From NCBI GenBank assembly GCA_019279435.1, contig JAAALK010000283.1, forward strand, positions 4,278,001-4,342,000: a stretch of 64,000 nt of DNA, in the 5' to 3' direction. A program made the position numbers and the translations under genes. Of this stretch, positions 44,401-54,955 are shown piece by piece. The stretch is from Zizania palustris (lineage: Eukaryota > Streptophyta > Magnoliopsida > Poales > Poaceae). Each line of letters begins with the position of its first letter. Position 1 is the first letter of the stretch. A model generated the notes under the pieces. The model saw nothing but the letters and a program-made list of their open reading frames with translations, was not told where the DNA came from and did no database searches.

Positions 44401-45174
44401 TTCATTACTACGAAGACATCAGATTGTCCGTTTCACCGGAGCCTGGAGCAGCCCCTGCTAGCTTTGGCGGTGACCATCTGTTGACCCCTTCGCCTGACGT
44501 GGTCACAACTTGGGAGGCTTTTCAGCCATCCCAGAGAGCTGAAGGCCGATCAGCCATGAAGGCATGGATCGATGAAGGCCTCCGTCAAAAGCAAGCATGG
44601 GCGTAGCCTTTGAGCAGCAAGCCTCCTTTGAACTCGAAGGTTTAGTTCTCCTTAGTGCTTCGCCTATGTAAAAACTTATGTTCTTGTTCTCTTTTGAATG
44701 AAAAGACTTATTTAGAAATGTTTTTAGGCTTTCCGACCTTTTTTGGATGAGCTTGAAGTGTTAGAGGTTAACGAAGAGCTCCGCCTACAATGGGCTACCT
44801 TCAAAGCCTTAAGGCCTCACAGGCGTCCCCGATTTTCAATTCCTCGGGGGATCCATGGAGAGGTTATACCCGAGATATGTAAGGAAGCATTAGCTTATAT
44901 CAAGGAGGAGAAGGGAGAAGAAGTTAATATAGCGTCTTCATCTTCGGAGGACATTGATTGGTCTGAAGAAGAGTGGTCTGGCGAGGAGCAAGCGAAGAAT
45001 AGCCCAGAACGACTTCGGACCTAGGTTGAGCTTCAGCAAGAGCAAAGAGTTTTCCGTGCTTCAAAGAAGGGGAAAAGAGTTAAGCGTAAAGTTTTGAAGA
45101 CTCTGTGCTCTGGGACGAGTCGACTTCGAAGTCGAGCCAACTATGAAACTAGCTTAGACACTGATTTTTCTTAA
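41496..45174 (+). pseudogene. Tat-B antisense gene, degenerate copy
   Basis: Same five-exon plan as Tat-A: about 41496-42394, 42486-43171, 43254-43710, 43788-44639 and 44728-45174. It is broken by TAG 18 codons in, further stops at about 42070, 42118 and 45022, a lost splice acceptor before exon 4 (TTTA in place of an AG), and frame changes. The Transposase_28-like core (FFEAGLRLPAVDFLSEVLRL; LPQLSPNAIACLAIFEWAM) and the coiled coil remain readable. Donor and acceptor sites of introns 1, 2 and 4 are still GT-AG. Confidence 0.82.
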
Positions 45175-45843
45175 TGTAATATTATCTATTGAGTAATATA
45201 AACTAGAATGCTTCAAAATTATCTCATTATCTCCCAGCCCCTCTTTCTGGGTAAGCACCTTCGAATTTCGATCGAAGATTGTTATGCACAACGATTACAA
45301 TGCCAGCTAAGAGTACAATTTTAATAACTTTTATTTTCGGAGGCTGGGAGCCCCTGATTATATTAAAAGGAATTAAGGAATGGTAGTCCAAAATTCGAAT
45401 ATATGGTTGCTAGGGACCTCAAAAATATCTTCGACCCCATTGGTTCGGAGCCTGAAAATGGTAGCTTAGTACTTTTTTCGGATGTGGTCGCTTCAGACTC
45501 TTTTTCGGATGTATTAGAATTCGATTATAACGGTCGCTTTGGACTCTTTTTACGGATGTTTTCAAGCTAATTGTTCAGAGTCCGTATCATTTGGTCTCTT
45601 TGGACTCTTTTTACGGATGTTGTCAAGCCGGTGGCTCGAAATCCGTTTTTGTTGTCTCCTTCGAGTCTTTTTACGGATGCTTTTAAGCTAATTTCTCGGA
45701 ATCCATATTATTTGGTCTCTTTGGACTCTTTTTACAGATGCTTTCAAGCTAGTGGCTTGGAATCCGCTTTTCATGTTACTTTCCCACGTTGATGGATGCT
45801 TCGAGCCTGTGGCTCAAAGTCCGTAAATTCAGTTCGAATGAAT
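45175..45843 (+). other. Tat-B spacer with degenerate 60-bp repeats
   Basis: Counterpart of the Tat-A spacer array in reverse. TTTGGACTCTTTTTACGGATG recurs about every 60 bp from 45540 to 45800. No gene. Confidence 0.7.
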
Positions 45844-45848
45844 AATAC

Positions 45849-46342
45849 TGTTGGGGGAAAATATCTCATCTTCGGGGTTACTACCGAAGCAACATGAAGG
45901 CAGACAGCGGGTTCGAAGGTTCTCAGATGATCGTCTTCGAAGATACTCGGAACCCAGTTCGAAGTACGAAGTAGGCATTGATTCGAAGTACATCTTCGAA
46001 CTAAGGCCCTTCAAGATCTTTTCTGCCAGCTAAGATGGAAGACTTATCTTTTTTCTCATTAGATTAGTCTTTTACCATTTTAGCCCTATTAAGGGAACCG
46101 AATAGTTTCCACTATGTCGGTTGTAATAGAGAGGTAAATAGGTCTTTTCCTTAATGTTTGGGCCTATAAATACCCCCCATTTCACCCTGTAATAGGGACC
46201 GAATACAAGTTATTCAATACACACCTTCGAACTATTCTAAGTTATTATCCTTTCGGAGGGTTAGAACAGTTTGTTTCACAAACACTTCGTTTGTTAGTTT
46301 CTTTTCTACAGAAACCTGTTAGCGTAATCTTTTACGCCAACA
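45849..46342 (+). repeat. Tat-C 5' LTR
   Basis: 494 bp, TGTTGGGGG ... CGCCAACA, TATA box CCTATAAATACC near 46164-46175. Confidence 0.93.
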
Positions 46343-46951
46343 GTTCTCGCTCTACGGCTCCATTTGACCGAGGATGCCTCACTGCAGCAAAACAAAGCTG
46401 AATGCCTAGGTCTTCGCAAAACTTTCTGAAGGGTTCTGCGAAATATTTTATCAGGGCAAAATCGAAGAATAGTAGGATTAGCAAAGGGACTGTGGACCGA
46501 AGAGCTTCCGAAGATTCTATGGTCCAATCGGACTACGCAAACAAGGTCCACAGGTTTTACTCCGTTCAGACTACTATTCGGAGATGAAGCTATGACTCCA
46601 ACATAACTCAAAGGGGGATCATTTCGCAGCACCGAACCGGACATTGAAGAAGAAAGACAAGCTTCGTTAGATTTATCAGAAGAAACAAGACTTCGGGCTG
46701 TAGCTAATTTATCAAAGTATCATCAGCAGACGAAGACTTGGTATGACCCGAAGGTTAAACTCAACGAGTTAAGGCCGGGTCATCTTGTTCTACGAAGCAT
46801 TATAGCACCAGGGAAGTTAGGCAATAAATGGGAAGGTCCATATCTAATTGTCCGCTCAGGGCGCCCTGGTTCATTTAAATTAGCTAATTTATAAGGTGAA
46901 GAGTTAGCACATACTTGGCATGCGGAGCACCTAAAGCGATACTTCGCATAA
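46343..46951 (+). pseudogene. pol: Tat-C integrase remnant with 95-bp inversion
   Basis: 46343-46438 is integrase core sequence in reverse (it would read FRKFCEDLGIQLCFAAVRHP on the minus strand). From about 46439 the same gene continues forward (NILSGQNRRIVGLAKG, LLFGDEAMTPT, WHAEHLKRYFA), ending at TAA 46949-46951. In-frame TAA codons near 46604 and 46892 break the forward part. Everything upstream of the integrase core is missing. Confidence 0.85.
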
Positions 46952-47868
46952 GGGCTCCTTGTAATTCGCTTGTAATCACCTCTAAATTAATAAAGCATAC
47001 GACCCTGATAGTTGCCTTCCCCTCATAGACTTCCAGCTTCCGAGTGGACGCACTGGAACCGCGGGGTCGACCGAGAGGGAAGTGTCATTAAGCTGGGTTG
47101 TATTTTCGGACTTCGAACCCATAAAGTTCGAAGCCTCCGACGTGGGGGCTGACATAATCCGGAACCCAGGCCACTGGCTTGTAGGCATCCGTAAAAGAGC
47201 CCAAAACCACATTCTACGGAGTCCAAGCCATTGGCTGGTAGACTTCCGAAAAAAGAGCCGAAGGTGGCCAAAATCTACGGAGTCCAAGCTGCAGCTTGCA
47301 GACTTCCGTAAAAAGAGCCGAAGGTGGCCAAAATCTGCGAAGTCCAAGCCATTGGCTGGTAGACTTCTGCAAAAGCCGAAGGTGGATAAATTATACGGAG
47401 TCCAAGCCATTGGCTGGTAGACATCCGTAAAAAGAGTCCAAAGAGACCATTGCAAACTCCAAACCATTGGTTCGTCAGAGATCGCAAAGACAAGCCGAAG
47501 GTGGCTAAAGCAAAACAGCATTTGAGCCATGAGCTTCGAATGTCTGTTAACATAGTCCAAGTGACAAATTTCTTAAGACACTAAAGTGTCCTGAAAGTTA
47601 TCTCAATTGATTTCTTTCGTAAAACAAAGGTACTAAGTTACCATTCTTCTGACTGCAAAAAGTCGAAGACATTTCATAAGATTTCAAAAGATCTTTAAAT
47701 GACAGAGGGGCTCCGAACCCCCAAAAAATTGTACTCCGAAGTCTTTTCTTTGCGCATAACCATCTTTGAATACATTTCGAAGTTGCTTATACCCAAAGAG
47801 GGGCTAGTAAATATGGAGACAATTTAAATCGGCATTCATTATTAAAACAAATGTGTTTACAGATTACA
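46952..47868. other. Tat-C spacer with 60-bp repeats
   Basis: AATTAATAAAGC polyadenylation-like site near 46986. Four to five units with AGTCCAAGCCATTGGCTGGT at about 47157-47470. Nothing else recognised. Confidence 0.75.
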
Positions 47869-50800
47869 CTATGAAAAATTGGTATCTATACCAAGAAGGA
47901 ATCGGAGACCTCTTCGGTCCCGAGAGCTAGGGGTGGAACGACTAGTTCCAACATCAGAAGTTCTAAGAACTTTGCGTTTAACTCTCTTCCTCCCCTTCGA
48001 AGCTCTAAAATCCTTCTGCTCTTGTTGAAGCTCGGCCCAAGTTCGAAGCCGCTCGGGGCTTCTTTCCCAGCTTCTAAGATCTTCAGATCTTTTATTTCGA
48101 GCTTCACCTTCGTCTTCAGACCAATTAATGTCTTCAGAAGACGAGGTGTTTGCGTCAACTTCTCTATTTTCCTCTTTAATATAAGACAATACGTCTTTGA
48201 TTACTTCAGGCGCAATTACGCCGGAGTCATCTCGAGGAATAAGAAATCGAGGACGCTTATAATTCTTTAGAAGTTCGAAGGTGTTCCACAATGAGCGAAG
48301 TTCGTTGTTAGGCACTAACACTTCGATATCTTCCATAAGAGGCAAAGCCTAAAAATATAACAAACAAGATTTTCATTGATGAATGTTTACAAGCATAAAG
48401 CTTTACATGGTTAAAAATCCTAAAATATTCCTAAACCTACGGGTTCGAAGGAGGTTGACTGCTCGAAGCTTGAGTCCGAGCGTGCTTCTGGCGTTGGCCT
48501 TCGTCAATCCAAGCCTTGATCGCAGAACGACCTTCGGCTCTCCAGGAGGTTTGGAAAGCTCGCCAAGCAGCAGCCACACCTTCGGAAGGTTTGAGAAGTC
48601 GCTCGTCGTCGAAGGTGATTGGACCCCCTCCTGCGTCCGGAGTTATTGATCGGCCCAGATCTTCGTAATAGCGAAGTAGACCAACAGCAGACACTTGTCC
48701 GGAGAGTTCTCCGTATCTAATGCCCGCCGTCTTCATCTGCTTCGCCACCCCTTGGATCCTTTTCAACCGGCGCAGAAGAGTGATGTTATCATCAGAAGGA
48801 AATGTCCCAGTAGTACCGAAGTACTCTAGGACATCTAACAATTGACTCATAACCTCCGCAGCCACCTTCTCAGACTTCAACTTGTCTTCGTTCAGCGCAT
48901 CCTTCGTCGAAGTAACTTCATCCAAAACCCCAGAAAGCCTAGCATTTTCAGTAGTCAAAGTATTCTTCTGGTTTAGCAGTTGGCTAGCTTCCTCTTCGAG
49001 TCGGACGAGCTTGGACCCCGCAGTAGCGTGCTCCGCCCGCAGTTTCTCAACCTCTGCTCGAAGCACAATCCTTTCTGCTTCGAGCTCTTTCTTTGCAGCT
49101 TCCAAGCTTTGCCTGGCCCTTCGCTCTGTTGATATTATATTGTCCATTTGAGCCACTCGACTTTCGGAGATGTTAAAATTCCTTTGAAGAGCACTATTTT
49201 CTTCCCGAAGACGAGCGATTTCTTCGTCATTGCATATATTTGCAGCTCGGGCCAAGACAGTTTGCTGTCAAAATAAAAAAAACTAAAGTAAATATTTATT
49301 CGAAGATGAATTCTATAATATTTCACAGTTACTTCGTACCTGGTAGGCTGTACGTTCAATAACGACATTAAGCTCCGTCCTGTCAGCCTTGCTCAGGATG
49401 GCCACTAATTTGGTCTCCCCTATGCCGCGGCTAGCTCGATCCAAAGGTTCGAGCAAAGTCCGAAGACCAGTTGTTTGCCCTAAGAAAGGAGCCAGCAATG
49501 GGAGCATGCTTATTGCCTCTTGATCATCTTCGTTCAACGAAGGAACGGAGCTTTGGCCTATAGTCTTCGGAGCCACTGGAATTTGACCCTCTCTGGAAGA
49601 TTGGCTCTCGTCTGTTGAATCAGACGGAGTTGATTTGGAGCTTATAGTAGGCAGGGATTCTATTTGTCTTTTGCCTCTTCCAGGTCCCTTTTGAGTAACT
49701 CTCTGGGCTGGCTCCGAAGTCGTCGAAGGTCCAGGAATTATTTCCTCTTGACGGACTTCTTCCATAGGAGTGGACTCTATAAAATAATGAAAAGTATTAT
49801 ACATTGTATAAATACTCAAAATAAACATGAAGAAGTTATTCGAAGTCTACCTTCGATATTTTGCAGAGGAGTCATCGTCGGACTGTTCGGTGGATCGAAG
49901 GCTAATTCTTCATCTGAATCAGCCGTTAAGTCTTGGACTACAGGAGCATCGTCTTGGGCAGTCCTCATTGCTTCTTCGGGAATCGAAGTTGTAGTGACTT
50001 CAACTCCACTTTCATTCACAGGAACTTCGTCCTGAGTTACATCTTCTTGAACTACCGAAGTCCTTGGTTGATCAACATTATCTCCGGACTCCGGTACGTT
50101 CGCAGGTACTTCGGCTTGTGCAGCCCTTTGAGTTTCATTCTCTTCCATCAGGCGCACAAGCAATCTCCCTGTTTCTTCTTGGGAGTCGGAAACCGAAGCT
50201 CTTGAGCTCGAAGGTGCAGGATCTGAAGGTGCGAGGTTTTTTGGCTTCCGAGCCACCTTCTTCGCCGGAGTTTTTGCTGAACTCGAAGTCCCAGCTTCGG
50301 CTTTCCTCTTCTGGGGCCCTTTCTCCAAAGGCACCCAATCCATCAGAGGGGGCGGAGACAGCTCCAGCATTCCCCATACTCTGTTAAATCTCTCCCAACT
50401 CCCAACCAATTTAACTCGCCATTCTTTCTCAGTCGGAGTTGGGGCACCCAGAATCTTCTCCGAAGCCCTTATAATTTGTTCTGAAGTCATAGGGGCTGAA
50501 GAAGCTGCAAAATAAATAATTCAAGTTAGTCTTTCTTCGAAGTAAATATGTATAATGCATGTTGGTTTCGAAGTTACCTGCAGGGCTCGAAGTTAAGTTG
50601 ATTTTGCGAAGACCGCCTTCTGAATCATCCTCGAAGATGATAGGGCAGTTGGCCATCAGCGGAGAAATTTGCAGGCCGATGAATTCTTCAGCTAAGTCTC
50701 GCATACTTAACCTTCGGCTAACTTTTTGGAGCAGGTTCAGGCGAGCTTCGAATTGACCTTCGTTAGGCTGCACCAAAGCTTCCTTTCGGAATTGGATTTC

Positions 50801-51523
50801 TTTGAGGGGCCCAGCCAGAGGATTGCCTGCCCCAACTTCAGCATAAAACCATCTTAGAATCCAATCAGTGTACCATCTGGCATTGATGGCTTTGGCGGGG
50901 AATTGGAGGGCATACTCATCCCGAAGCCTAAAGTTGATACTACCGAAGGATACCACCACCTTTTCACCTCCGGAGCCTACGAAGGTTTTCGGTTGGCATG
51001 TTGCTCTATGCAATGCAGCGAAGATTTCTGCCCTTCCTTCACACCCTTCGGCTCTCAAGGCCCATTCGAAGATAGCTAATCTAGCTACAGCATTAGGAGA
51101 TAGTTGGGGGAGGGTTACATGGAACAAATTGAGTACTTCGGCCAGGAAGTCCACAGCAGGAAGGCCCAAGCCTGCTTCGAAAAAGGCTTCGAATACTACA
51201 ACCTCTCCGGGTCTTGGCACTGGAATTACTTCTTTGCCTGGCTTCCTAATCATAACCCCCGTACTAATCTTTCCTCCTACTGCGATTGCCAAGGATTCTC
51301 TTTTACAGGTCGAAGACCCCAACTGGAAAGACTGATCCAAGTACTTGGTTGATGGGAGGCACAAACCTTGATCATCAAAGATTTGAGGATTTCCCCCTCC
51401 TGCCGCCATAGATGTTGCTGCAGATGCCGGAGGTGCCATCGCCAAGGTTACCGCCGCTGCTGCTGCTGCCGCCTGTTGTCGAGCCACGATCGACGGAGGC
51501 GCTGATCCTTTGGTCTTCACCAT
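47869..51523 (-). CDS. Tat-C antisense gene, five exons, intact, 1,114 aa
   Basis: Exons, read leftward: 51523-50578, 50504-49851, 49776-49340, 49264-48437 and 48348-47869. The lengths (946, 654, 437, 828, 480 nt) equal those in Tat-A, all introns are GT-AG, and no stop interrupts the joined frame. The start is MVKTKG, aligned with MAKTKG in Tat-A; an upstream in-frame ATG at 51568 is less likely because the other copies lack it. Domains are as in Tat-A: Ala-rich N-terminus, Transposase_28-like domain in exon 1, acidic linkers, coiled coil with KELEAERIVLRAEVEKLRAE in exon 4, basic C-terminal exon. The sequence differs from Tat-A at a modest share of residues, and the differences leave length and frame unchanged. 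This is notable in an element with no usable pol. Confidence 0.85.
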
Positions 51524-51978
51524 TGCGATCTCTGGATTGTCTTGGAGAAACTGGAGGTTAGGGCTCAAGAACTCAAGGGGCTCAAAAAGCTTTTGACTGT
51601 GAGAAAGCAGTGAAAAGGTAATCGGGTAAGTTTTAGGCCCTCTATTTATAGCCTAAATGTCCCGCTTGTTACCGTTTGGCTCTGTCTTTTCGCATTCTCG
51701 CCCGTTATCTTCCTCCGAAAATAACGCATCGTATAACCTCCGTTAGAAGAAACAGGCTAACGGCTATTTCTTCTAAGTTTGGAAAGTTTTCAGTCTTTTT
51801 AAAGATACTTCTAAGTCACTTCGAATGTAACTTCTTCGAATACTAATTCGAAGTATATATCTCCACATAATTCGGAGATGATATAAATCTGTTAACCCCT
51901 ACGCATGATTACTTTTCTTGCGTATACTGCTCTCCTAACATTACATGTTAAAACGGAGAAGCGTATCCGAGGGGCTAC
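51524..51978 (-). promoter_or_regulatory. Tat-C antisense promoter and polypurine region
   Basis: Minus-strand TATA box GGCTATAAATAGAGG at about 51640-51653, AAACGGTAAC at about 51668-51677, and paired CCGTTAG / CTAACGG motifs near 51741-51766. The sense polypurine tract CGAGGGGCTAC ends at 51978. Confidence 0.65.
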
Positions 51979-52472
51979 TGTTGGGGGAAAATATCTCATC
52001 TTCGGGGTTACTGCCGAAGCAACATGAAGGCAGACAGCGGGTTCGAAGGTTCTCAGATGATCGTCTTCGAAGATACTCGGAACCCAGTTCGAAGTACGAA
52101 GTAGGCATTGATTCGAAGTACATCTTCGAACTAAGGCCCTTCAAGATCTTTTCTGCCAGCTAAGATGGAAGACTTATCTTTTTTCTCATTAGATTAGTCT
52201 TTTACCATTTTAGCCCTATTAAGGGAACCGAATAGTTTCCACTATGTCGGTTGTAATAGAGAGGTAAATAGGTCTTTTCCTTAATGTTTGGGCCTATAAA
52301 TACCCCCCATTTCACCCTGTAATAGGGACCGAATACAAGTTATTCAATACACACCTTCGAACTATTCTAAGTTATTATCCTTTCGGAGGCTTAGAACAGT
52401 TTGTTTCACAAACACTTCATTTGTTAGTTTCTTTTCTACAGAAACCTGTTAGCGTAATCTTTTACGCCAACA
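51979..52472 (+). repeat. Tat-C 3' LTR
   Basis: 494 bp, differing from the 5' LTR at three sites (near 52013, 52390 and 52419). Followed by AATAC. Confidence 0.93.
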
Positions 52473-52607
52473 AATACTTACCTCTGCATTCAGCTCCGTT
52501 CGCCTAGTGCGTCTACTAGTAGTAGGAATCATCTTGAGAAGTACGCATTACTCGAACCATGAGCTTTATTCATTTAGAAAGTGTTTATAAATGATTACAA
52601 GGAGCCC

Positions 52608-53760
52608 CTATGTGAAGTATTGCTTAAGGTGCTCCGCATGCCATGCATGTTTTCATTCTTCACCTTCTAAATTAGCTAATTTAAAAGATCCAGGGCGTCC
52701 TGAACAAAGGATGATATATGATTCTTCCTACTTATTTCCTAATTTCCCCGGAGCAATAATGCTTCGCAGTACTAAATGACCATGTTTAAGTTCATTAAGT
52801 TTTATCTTTAGATCATACCAAGTCTTCATCTGATGTTGATACTTCGTCAGGTTAGCAACAACTTGAAGCCTTGTTTCTTCAATTAGGTCCAGCGAAGCCT
52901 ATCTTTCATTTTTCGTTTTAGGTTCGACAGTGCGAAGGGATCCTACCTTAAGCTCCATTGGCGTCATGGCTTCATCTACGAATAGTAACCTGAAAGGGGT
53001 GAAACCTAGGGACCTTGCTTGAGTGGTCTGAATGAACCAAAAAATCTTTGGAAGATCTTCGGTCCATTGCCCCTTCGCTAATCCTACTATTCTTCGATTC
53101 AGTCCTGATAAAATATTACCATTAGCTCGCTCGATGGCTCCGTTGGATTGAGGATGAAGGACAACTGCAAAACACATTTCAATACCAAGACCTTCGCAGA
53201 ACTCTCTGAAGGGTTCGACATCAAACTGAGTGCCATTATCGATTGTCAGCTGTCGAGGCACTCCGAACCTACAAATAATGTTCTGCTAGAAAAATTTCTA
53301 TACATTCTTTGAAGTGATAGCTGTGAGGGGTTCTGCATCGACCCACTTAGAAAAATATTCAATTGCTACCACTGCAAATTTTGGACTACCTTTTGCCATT
53401 GGGAAGGGGCCAATGAGATCCATACCCCACTGGGCCATTGGCCATACCGAAGCAATAACTTGAAGTGGTGTTGGTGGACGATGAATTCGTCTTCCCATCC
53501 ATTGACAACCTTGGTATGTGTGGACCAAAGCTTTTGCGTCAGCTACTATTGTAGGCCAATAGAGCCTTGGGCGAAGTGTTTTCCCTACTAAGGCTCGAGG
53601 GGCAATATGGCTACCACAAAGGCCTTCATGAATTTCTCGGAGTATATCTTGGCCTTCGGCTTGGGAAATACATCAGAGTTGAGGAGAACATACTCTAGCC
53701 TTGCATAAAATACCATTGATAATATGACAATTCCGGATCCTTAACTACATTCTTGATAGC
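52608..53760 (-). pseudogene. pol: Tat-B integrase, broken
   Basis: Read leftward. Zinc-binding region with CQGCQWMGRR near 53490-53520, catalytic core MAQWGMDLIGPFPMAKG and VAIEYFSKWVDAEPLTAI (the segment deleted in Tat-A is present here), TIDNGTQF, SNGAIERANG, and C-terminal traces to a stop at 52608. Frame changes near 52900 and a stop near 53290 split it. Confidence 0.85.
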
Positions 53761-54460
53761 TTCGGGCCTTTGGGCAAATTAGCTTCGCCTTACAATAATT
53801 CCATAATTGAACTCTGCCAATTGGTATTTGGTAAGCAAAGGACCTTCATAGGAGGGGTTGGGGCACTGAAGGGGACGCAAGTTGTTCATAAAAAGCCCCT
53901 TCTGGAATATCTATGGCTCCGATTGCAGCTTTTACCAAGATATCTACTTGTGCATCGTCGGCTCTTGGGATGCTTCAGACATAGATCCCTTTAAATGCTT
54001 CTTCGATCTTGCGGATCTCTTCTAGATATCTAGTAAGTTGCGGATGCTGAAATTGGAAACATTTATCAACGTGCCCTGCTACAATTTGGGAATCTATTTT
54101 TATAACAACTCTAGTAGCACCAAGGGCACGTGCTTTGCGAAGACCTAGAAAAATTCTTTCGTACTCCGCAATATTATTAGTGGACTTAAAGTTGAGCCTT
54201 GCGGAGTACATTTCTTTCTTCTCTGAAGGTGAAATTATCACCGCTTTGGCACCTGCTCCGGATGCTTGAAAAGCTCCATCGGAGTATATGATCCATATTC
54301 ATTCATTTGATTCTTCCGGGGCCCATACTGTAGACGAAGTCCATTCTGCTACAAAATCAGCCACCACCTATGACTTGATTGCTGTTTTTGCTACAAAGGA
54401 GATGCCGAAGGGTGCTAGCTCAACGGCCCATTTTCCAATTCTCCCTATAGAGTCCTTGCT
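53761..54460 (-). pseudogene. pol: Tat-B second (archaeal-type) RNase H, broken
   Basis: 54241-53975 holds MYSARLNFKSTNNIAEYERI, IKIDSQIVAGHVD and HPQLTRYLEEIRKIE. The YSDGAF region lies at about 54270-54300 in another frame. The stretch between 53975 and 53761 is decayed linker. Confidence 0.78.
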
Positions 54461-54955
54461 TCAGAGCATATCTCCCAAAGGATAAGAAGTTTGTATAATT
54501 ACATTATGTGCCAAAAAATATTGTCGTAATTTCCTCGACGACATTACCAGAGCATAAGTAAATTTTTCCAATTCAGAGTATCGGGTTTTTGCTCCGGATA
54601 AGGCTTCTGACACAAAATATACTGGATTTTGTACCACATTCCCATTTAAGTCCATCTCTCGAACAAGGACCGCACTGACAGCAGAGCCTATAGCTGCAAG
54701 ATAGAGGAGAAGAGTTTCATTTGCGATGGGCACAATGAGTGTTGCAATATCAGTAGTGATAACAAGGCGGTTCGCATGAGGAAATTTTATACCCGCTGCA
54801 TTAGCTGCGGAGAAATATATAGGCATGTGAGACCACTCGGGCATTTCAGCAGCCGACGAGGAGGTCCCAATATGCCCTACTTCGCGAACATACTCCCTCC
54901 TTTGCCTTTTTGACATGTCGCCCAAGGTTCCTCCTCCGGAGATTGGAAGAACCAC
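54461..54955 (-). pseudogene. Tat-B gag tail fused in frame to RNase H by deletion
   Basis: One 164-codon frame joins the gag/protease border (PISGGGTLGDMSKRQRREYV ... VITTDIA) directly to the first RNase H (TLIVPIANETLLLYLAAIGS ... KLRQYFLAHNVI). The whole protease and RT, about 1.6 kb in Tat-A, is missing. A short shared TTGC-type sequence at the join fits a microhomology deletion. The RNase H end has six T where Tat-A has five. Confidence 0.82.

Larger units (their letters stand above)
45849..52472 (+). mobile_element. Tat-C: pol-deleted Tat element with intact antisense gene (6,624 bp)
   Basis: LTRs 45849-46342 and 51979-52472 (494 bp each) differ at three sites by eye. The target duplication AATAC is at 45844-45848 and 52473-52477. 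The internal part has no primer site, gag, protease, RT or RNase H. It starts with a rearranged integrase fragment, then the spacer repeats and the antisense gene. It is inserted in the Tat-B spacer. Confidence 0.93.
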
